Of a DNA stretch of 10,008 nucleotides, positions 5,153-10,008 are shown one piece after another. The stretch is taken from contig JAJRTD010000366.1 in the NCBI GenBank assembly GCA_024278435.1, positions 1-10,008 of the forward strand, in the 5' to 3' direction. The notes beneath the pieces are model-generated. The model was not told the origin of the DNA, made no database searches, and worked only from the letters and a program-made list of their open reading frames with translations. How positions within the stretch are numbered: the stretch's first letter is position 1; every line of letters starts with the position of its first letter. The position numbers and the translations under genes are program-made. This DNA is from Gammaproteobacteria bacterium. Lineage in GTDB: Bacteria; Pseudomonadota; Gammaproteobacteria; SZUA-229.

Positions 5153-6085
5153 GTGAGCAGTTTTGATCACCAGTCAGTGCTTTTGAATGAGGCGCTGGAG
5201 TCACTGAATATTCGTCCCGCCGGCATATATATTGATGCAACGTTTGGCAGGGGTGGTCACAGTCGCGCCATATTGAAGCAGTTAAATGCGCAGGGACGGT
5301 TGATCGCTTTTGACCAGGACCCCGAGGCAGTTGCTTTTGCCAGAAAGGAATTTGCCGGTGAGCCGCGTTTAACGATAGAACATGAAAACTTCAATCAGGT
5401 AGCTGATGTGGTTGAAAGGTACGGACTGGCCGGAAAAATAGATGGCGTGTTGATGGATCTCGGGGTCTCATCGCCGCAGCTTGATGATGCTGAACGCGGG
5501 TTCAGCTTTTTACGTTCCGGGCCACTGGATATGCGTATGGATACGGCTCACGGAGAAACGGCCAGAGAATGGCTTGCCAGGGTAAAACCGGCTGATTTAA
5601 TAAATGTGCTCAAAAAATACGGCGAAGAAAAATTTGCCCGACGAATTGCGACAGCCATTGTAGAAACGCGCGAACAGCGTGAAATTACCGAAACCGGCGA
5701 CCTGGCTGAAATCATATCAAATGCAATTCCGGTAAAAGAAAAACATAAACACCCTGCAACACGCAGCTTTCAGGCGATCCGTATTTATATTAACCAGGAA
5801 TTGCAGGCGGTGGAGCAGGGTTTAAAGGCGGCGGCTTCGGTGCTGGCCATTGGCGGACGTTTGTCGGTGATCAGTTTTCATTCGCTGGAAGACCGGATTG
5901 TAAAGCGTTTTATGCGCGACCTTTCCAGTCGCCCCAAATTGCCGCCGGGGTTGCCAGTGATGGATGCTGACATTGAAGTGCCCTACCGGCTTGTGGGTAA
6001 ACCGGTAACGGCCAGCAGGGAAGAGCTGGATGTTAATCCCCGGGCAAGAAGTGCGCGTCTGCGCGTACTGGAGCGACGGTTATGA
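5153..6085 (+). CDS. rsmH: 16S rRNA m4C1402 methyltransferase RsmH (MraW)
   Basis: RsmH transfers a methyl group from S-adenosylmethionine to N4 of C1402 in the decoding centre of 16S rRNA. The 310 residues match the family length. Visible motifs are the SAM loop DATFGRGGHS (28-37), the acidic strand IAFDQDPEA (51-59), DLGVSSPQLD (102-111), RGFSF (115-119), HPATRSFQAIRIYIN (200-214), SFHSLEDR (241-248) and the C-terminal NPRARSARLRV (295-305). The helical insertion between the motifs, typical of MraW, spans about 120-200. The start is GTG, 12 bases after the mraZ stop; the N-terminus DHQSVLLNEAL aligns with E. coli HTTVLLDEAV, which supports it. There is no good Shine-Dalgarno sequence, so translation may depend on ribosomes finishing mraZ. 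The gene ends in an ATGA overlap with ftsL. Confidence 0.97.
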   Translation: MSSFDHQSVLLNEALESLNIRPAGIYIDATFGRGGHSRAILKQLNAQGRLIAFDQDPEAVAFARKEFAGEPRLTIEHENFNQVADVVERYGLAGKIDGVLMDLGVSSPQLDDAERGFSFLRSGPLDMRMDTAHGETAREWLARVKPADLINVLKKYGEEKFARRIATAIVETREQREITETGDLAEIISNAIPVKEKHKHPATRSFQAIRIYINQELQAVEQGLKAAASVLAIGGRLSVISFHSLEDRIVKRFMRDLSSRPKLPPGLPVMDADIEVPYRLVGKPVTASREELDVNPRARSARLRVLERRL

Positions 6086-6360
6086 ATGAAAGGCAGCGCA
6101 TATTACTGGTGGTTACATTTTTATTCAGTCTGGTGCTGGGCTCGGCTATTTTGCTGATTTACAGCAAGCATCAGAGCAGGAAGCTTTTTGTTGAGCTGCA
6201 GCAGCTGCGATACGAGGTGGATGCCCTGAATACCGAGTGGAGCCAGTTGCAGCTTGAGCAGAGCGCCTGGTCCGGGCACGGCCGTATTGAGCGCGTTGCC
6301 AGAAAACAGTTATCAATGGTTATGCCGGAACCCGGCGAAGTGGTATTTGTAAGACAGTGA
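6082..6360 (+). CDS. ftsL: Cell division protein FtsL
   Basis: FtsL is a small bitopic inner-membrane protein that forms the FtsQLB subcomplex and helps to activate septal peptidoglycan synthesis by FtsWI. A short cytoplasmic N-terminus (1-7) is followed by one transmembrane helix (about 8-27, LLVVTFLFSLVLGSAILLIY), then a periplasmic coiled coil (about 30-62) with leucine and valine spacing, and a C-terminal segment RIERVARKQLSMVMPEPGEVVFV of the kind conserved in FtsL. At 92 residues it is shorter than the 121-residue E. coli protein, mainly because the cytoplasmic part is reduced, but it is near the size seen in other gammaproteobacteria. It overlaps rsmH by four bases (ATGA) and ftsI by four bases (GTGA). 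Identification rests on topology and position as much as sequence. Confidence 0.92.
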   Translation: MNERQRILLVVTFLFSLVLGSAILLIYSKHQSRKLFVELQQLRYEVDALNTEWSQLQLEQSAWSGHGRIERVARKQLSMVMPEPGEVVFVRQ

Positions 6361-8108
6361 AAAGCTATCATCACAGACAGCGTGAAAGCAAACCGTTAAC
6401 GGCATGGCGGCGGGTGACCGTGGCCGTGGTCTTTATGCTGCTGGGTACCACGCTGCTGGCAAAAACACTGGATATGCAGATTCTGCGCAGCGAGTTTTTC
6501 GAGCGCCAGGGTGATGCACGCCAGTTGCGTACGGTTGCCATTTCGGCGCATCGTGGCGATATTGTCGATCGTAACGGCGAACCCTTTGCGGTCAGTGCAC
6601 CGGTCAACAGTATCTGGATAAATCCGCAGGTTGTCATAGAAAACCTGGATGAGTTGAACAGGGTAGCAAAACTGCTGTCGCTGGATGTCATCAGTTTAAA
6701 ACAGAAAATACGGCGCAATGCCGGTCGCGAATTCCTCTACCTGAAACGCCATGCTTCACCGGAGCTGGCCGAGCAGGTGATGGCATTAAAGGTTCCCGGC
6801 GTTAACCTGCTGAACGAGTATCGCCGTTATTATCCCAGCGGTGAAGTGGCTGCCCATGTTATCGGTTTCTCGGATATTGATGATAACGGCCAGGAAGGAA
6901 TCGAGCTGGCATTTAATGAATGGCTGAAAGGCGTGCCGGGCAAAAAACGGGTGATTCGTGACCGACTGGGACGCGCCTTTGATGATGTAGAGCGCATCAA
7001 GTCGGCAGAGCCGGGCAAAGAACTTAAGCTCAGCCTGGATAAGCGTCTGCAGTATCTGACCTACCGTACCTTGAAAGCGGCGGTGTTAAAGCACAACGCG
7101 GTGGCCGGTTCGGCAGTGGTGCTGGACGTGCATAGCGGTGAGGTACTGGCCATGGTGAACCAGCCTTCATTCAATGTAAATGATCGCAGGCAGCTGCAGC
7201 CGCAGGCCACCAGAAACCGCGCGGTAACCGATGTGTTTGAACCGGGTTCGACTATGAAGCCGCTGACCATTGCGGCCGCCCTGGAAAGCGGTCGCTGGAA
7301 ACCTTTTTACAAGGTGGAAACCGGCCCCGGTTATATGCGCATTAAGGGCAACACCATCCGTGACGAAAGAAACTATGGTGACCTGGATATGGGTGGTGTA
7401 CTGGAAAAATCCAGCAACGTTGGTATCAGCAAGATTGCGCTGGCCATGGATGCGGAAACGCAATGGTCAATGTATCGCAAGCTGGGGTTTGGCGCAGTAA
7501 CCGGCAGCGGCTTTCCCGGTGAGGCCAGCGGCCAGTTATCGCTGAATGCATTAAATAATGATTTTGAACGTGCCTCCATGGCCTTCGGCTATGGCGTATC
7601 GGTAACGCCTTTACAACTGGCGCATGCCTATTCGGCAATTGCGGCTGATGGCATATTACGCCCGGTCAGCTTTTTATATGATGAAAAAAAGCAGCACGGT
7701 AAAGAAGTGGAAGGTCAGCGTGTCATGTCAGTGGAGACGGCGCGGGCAGTCAGGAAAATGATGCAGCGCGTGATTTCAGATAAAGGCACCGGTAAACGTG
7801 CCGCCGTGGCGAATTACAGCGTGGCCGGTAAAACCGGCACCGTGCATAAATTTATTGCCGGCGGTTATGCCGAAGACCGTTACCTCTCGATTTTTGCGGG
7901 CATGATTCCGGCGGACAAGCCCGAGCTGGTAATGGTGATCATGGTTGATGAGCCGAGAAACGGCGAGCATTTTGGCGGCCTGGTTGCAGCGCCGGTATTC
8001 AGTCAGGTGATGTCTGGTGCGATGCGGTTGCTGGACATTGCACCAGACCGGATTTCAAAGAAACAGTTAATGAATGCGGGCACTAAAACAGCAGGCGGGA
8101 AAGTATAA
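6357..8108 (+). CDS. ftsI: Septal peptidoglycan transpeptidase FtsI (PBP3)
   Basis: FtsI is the class B penicillin-binding protein that cross-links septal peptidoglycan with FtsW, and is a beta-lactam target. The 583 residues begin with a basic cytoplasmic tail and one transmembrane anchor (about 19-36). The non-penicillin-binding domain carries RGDIVDRNG (66-74) and the YPSGEVAAHVIGF segment (159-171). The transpeptidase domain has all three motifs: S-x-x-K as STMK (298-301, nucleophile Ser298, in FEPGSTMKP), SSN (352-354) and KTGT (492-495). The start is GTG in the GTGA overlap with ftsL, with no separate ribosome binding site, which points to translational coupling. The length is close to E. 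coli PBP3 (588). The stop TAA shares one base with the murE ATG. Confidence 0.97.
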   Translation: MKSYHHRQRESKPLTAWRRVTVAVVFMLLGTTLLAKTLDMQILRSEFFERQGDARQLRTVAISAHRGDIVDRNGEPFAVSAPVNSIWINPQVVIENLDELNRVAKLLSLDVISLKQKIRRNAGREFLYLKRHASPELAEQVMALKVPGVNLLNEYRRYYPSGEVAAHVIGFSDIDDNGQEGIELAFNEWLKGVPGKKRVIRDRLGRAFDDVERIKSAEPGKELKLSLDKRLQYLTYRTLKAAVLKHNAVAGSAVVLDVHSGEVLAMVNQPSFNVNDRRQLQPQATRNRAVTDVFEPGSTMKPLTIAAALESGRWKPFYKVETGPGYMRIKGNTIRDERNYGDLDMGGVLEKSSNVGISKIALAMDAETQWSMYRKLGFGAVTGSGFPGEASGQLSLNALNNDFERASMAFGYGVSVTPLQLAHAYSAIAADGILRPVSFLYDEKKQHGKEVEGQRVMSVETARAVRKMMQRVISDKGTGKRAAVANYSVAGKTGTVHKFIAGGYAEDRYLSIFAGMIPADKPELVMVIMVDEPRNGEHFGGLVAAPVFSQVMSGAMRLLDIAPDRISKKQLMNAGTKTAGGKV

Positions 8109-9649
8109 TGACGCAGAAAGAAGTCGCACTGGATTATTTGCTGGAAGGGTTTATTGATGATGCAATGATCGACCAGTGTCGCGATATATCAATCAATGCC
8201 ATCGTGCAGGATAACCGCAAGGCACGCAGTGGCAACCTGTTTATTGCTCACCAGGGATTTAATACCCATGGCCTGCTGTATGCGCAGGATGCAGTGGCCA
8301 AGGGTGTCAGTGTCGTGCTGTGGGACGGTGATCTTGAAAACCGCAATGAAATCCTTGATTCCATTTCTAACAAGGTGCTTTGTATACACTGCGAAGACCT
8401 GAAGCAGAAAGTCGGCCCCATTGCTTCCCGCTTTTATGAGCAGCCTTCGCTGTCACTGGATGTGATCGGGGTGACCGGTACCGATGGCAAGACCTCGATT
8501 GCGCATTACCTGGCGCAATGCCTGGATGCCTACGATGTGCATTGTGGTGTGCTCGGTACCCTGGGGAACGGATTTATAAATGACCTACATCCTACCGGTT
8601 TAACCACGGTTGATGCCCTGCTGGTGCAGAAAACGCTGGCGGAAATCGAAGAGGCCGGTGCCCGTCATGTGGTGATGGAAGTTTCCTCGCACGGACTGGA
8701 CCAGGGCCGGGTCAACGGCGTGGCATTTACCACCGCTGTTTTCAGTAATATGGCTAAAGACCACCTGGACTACCACGGCAGCCAGGACAATTATGCTAAT
8801 GCCAAAAGACGGCTGTTTTATACGCCGGGTCTGGGTTCTGCGGTTATCAATCTTGATGATGAATTCGGTCGCCAGCTGGCAAAAGAAGTGCGTGACCATG
8901 TCTGCGTCTGGGGTTACAGTCTGGAAAAAGATATTTCTGCCTATAAAGATTACGCTGATTATTTTGTTCATACCGTCGATATAAAACCGTTTGAAAGGGG
9001 TTGCCATCTGTCGGTAGAAACACCAAAAGGCAGCGGTGACTTTGATATTCCATTGCTGGGTCGTTTTAATGTGGCCAATGCCATGGCGGTACTGTCAACA
9101 TTGCTGGTCAGCCGTTTTTCTTTTGAGAATGCACTGAAAAGCCTGTCGGCAATTCGCTCGGTTGACGGCCGGGTAGAGATCATAGCGGAAGACGATAAAC
9201 CGGTAGTCGTGGTTGATTATGCGCATACCGAACAGGGCCTGAGTGCGGTCTGCCAGTCATTAAAGGTGCACTTCACCGGCAAGGTGTGGTGCGTTTTCGG
9301 TTGCGGCGGTGATCGTGATCGCAGCAAGCGTCCGTTGATGGCAAAAGTGGCTGAACAGTACGCCGATAAGATTATTGTGACTACCGACAATCCGCGCCAT
9401 GAAGATCCGCAGGATATTATCAATGAAGTGATGGCCGGTTTCTCCTCGCTGGAAAAAGTCGAAGCCATTCTTGACCGGCGCCAGGCGATTGATATTGCTA
9501 TTTCCAATGCCCAGCCCGGTGACGTGGTGCTGCTTGCCGGCAAAGGCCATGAAACCAGCCAGATCGTCGGTGATGTGCATATCGCTTTTGATGACCGCCG
9601 GGTGGCACGTGAATGCCTGGCGCATAGAGAGCCCGGGGTGCTGGCGTGA
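8108..9649 (+). CDS. murE: UDP-MurNAc-tripeptide synthetase, meso-DAP adding
   Basis: MurE is a cytoplasmic ATP-dependent ligase that adds the third residue to UDP-MurNAc-L-Ala-D-Glu. The 513-residue protein has the N-terminal UDP-substrate domain (about 1-115), the ATP site GVTGTDGKTS (121-130), a central domain with TTVDALL (166-172), EVSSHGLDQGRV (191-202), the carbamylated lysine candidate K233 in YANAKRRLF, and a C-terminal domain with GCGGDRDRSKRP (398-409). DNPRHEDP (427-434) holds the DNPR motif associated with meso-diaminopimelate specificity. Two motifs depart from the common form: GTDGKTS rather than GTNGKTT, and YAHTEQGL (371-378) rather than YAHTPDAL. Both ends overlap neighbours by one base (TAATG with ftsI, TGATG with murF). 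Start position 8108 is the only one that fits the N-terminal domain. Confidence 0.96.
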   Translation: MTQKEVALDYLLEGFIDDAMIDQCRDISINAIVQDNRKARSGNLFIAHQGFNTHGLLYAQDAVAKGVSVVLWDGDLENRNEILDSISNKVLCIHCEDLKQKVGPIASRFYEQPSLSLDVIGVTGTDGKTSIAHYLAQCLDAYDVHCGVLGTLGNGFINDLHPTGLTTVDALLVQKTLAEIEEAGARHVVMEVSSHGLDQGRVNGVAFTTAVFSNMAKDHLDYHGSQDNYANAKRRLFYTPGLGSAVINLDDEFGRQLAKEVRDHVCVWGYSLEKDISAYKDYADYFVHTVDIKPFERGCHLSVETPKGSGDFDIPLLGRFNVANAMAVLSTLLVSRFSFENALKSLSAIRSVDGRVEIIAEDDKPVVVVDYAHTEQGLSAVCQSLKVHFTGKVWCVFGCGGDRDRSKRPLMAKVAEQYADKIIVTTDNPRHEDPQDIINEVMAGFSSLEKVEAILDRRQAIDIAISNAQPGDVVLLAGKGHETSQIVGDVHIAFDDRRVARECLAHREPGVLA

Positions 9650-10008
9650 TGATGATGTCACAGCTTGCACAGGCACTGGACGCTTCTCTGCAGGGGCCGG
9701 ATGTGCTGATGACCGGGGTGTCGAAAGATACCCGCGATATTCATGCCGGTGACCTTTATGTTGCGCTGAAGGGTGAGCGTTTTGACGGCCATCGCTTTGT
9801 GGCAGATGCCGGTGCAGCCGGTGCGGTCGGTGCCCTGGTCAGTGAGCCGCTGGCGCTTGACATGCCCCAGGTACAGGTTGCCGATACCCGTATCGCACTG
9901 GGTCAGCTGGCCGCGCACTGGCGCCGGGTCTGGGCCTCTCAGCAGCCGGGTAGTAAATTGATCGGTATTACCGGCAGCAACGGTAAAACCTCGGTGAAGG
10001 AAATGTGC
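9649..10008 (+). CDS. murF: UDP-MurNAc-tripeptide--D-Ala-D-Ala ligase MurF, 5' part
   Basis: MurF adds D-alanyl-D-alanine to the UDP-MurNAc tripeptide, the last cytoplasmic step in the peptide stem. Only the first 120 codons are in the window and the frame runs open to the last base. The N-terminal domain shows the Mur ligase pattern VSKDTRDIHAGDLYVALKGERFDGHRFV (about 24-51), with the D-T-R and G-D-L-F/Y-V-A-L signature. The start of the ATP-binding domain is present: the P-loop GITGSNGKTS (106-115). Three ATG codons occur in tandem (9649, 9652, 9655), so the exact start is ambiguous by two codons; the first overlaps the murE stop by one base, as at the ftsI-murE junction. Confidence 0.95.
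   Translation, partial: MMMSQLAQALDASLQGPDVLMTGVSKDTRDIHAGDLYVALKGERFDGHRFVADAGAAGAVGALVSEPLALDMPQVQVADTRIALGQLAAHWRRVWASQQPGSKLIGITGSNGKTSVKEMC

Noticed and set aside
4872..5240. 122-residue minus-strand ORF across mraZ and rsmH
   Set aside because: It is antisense to two clearly coding genes, with Pro-, Ser- and His-rich composition typical of a shadow frame.
8600..9007. 135-residue minus-strand ORF inside murE
   Set aside because: It lies entirely within murE and shows no start signal or domain pattern.
1..10008. CRISPR array, tRNA, integrase, transposase or toxin-antitoxin pair
   Set aside because: No regularly spaced direct repeats beyond the MraZ boxes, no tRNA-like cloverleaf noticed, and no matching protein motifs in any plausible frame.

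Overview
The window looks like a chromosomal segment of a gammaproteobacterium of moderate GC content. It carries the front half of the division and cell wall (dcw) cluster in canonical order: mraZ, rsmH, ftsL, ftsI, murE and the start of murF. Upstream are an A-type RNase P RNA gene (rnpB), a ribosomal protein methyltransferase gene (prmA) and an ABC-F ATPase gene (uup). The Uup-like length and architecture, the PrmA and MraZ sequences, and a MurE with the DNPR motif (meso-diaminopimelate type) all fit this assignment. I cannot name the genus.

Layout. 44-1942 (+) is uup. 1943-2230 is a convergent gap with a probable terminator and two short palindromic repeats of types scattered through many bacterial genomes. 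2231-3142 (-) is prmA. 3302-3769 (+) is a small TPR-like protein of unknown function, divergent from prmA. 3772-3881 is a nested inverted repeat that abuts the rnpB promoter. 3923-4283 (+) is rnpB, followed by a 400-base AT-rich gap with up to three candidate terminators and then the mraZ promoter. 4682-10008 (+) is the dcw operon, whose genes overlap by 1 to 4 bases from rsmH onward; murF is cut by the window edge.

How the genes work together. MraZ is the autoregulator of the operon, and three TGGGN boxes with 5-base spacers lie just downstream of the predicted transcription start. RsmH modifies 16S rRNA. FtsL and FtsI (PBP3) act in the divisome, FtsI cross-linking septal peptidoglycan. MurE and MurF add the third residue and the terminal dipeptide to the UDP-MurNAc peptide. 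Uup, PrmA, RsmH and rnpB all relate to ribosomes or RNA processing.

The most interesting signals are regulatory rather than new genes. The mraZ promoter spacer contains a dyad close to the TGGT-N3-ACCA operator of GntR-family regulators such as PdhR and FadR. A seven-codon mini-ORF overlaps the mraZ start. A U UUU UUA slippery heptamer sits exactly at the start of the TPR gene. I see no defence system, mobile-element transposase, CRISPR array or clearly undescribed multigene system here.
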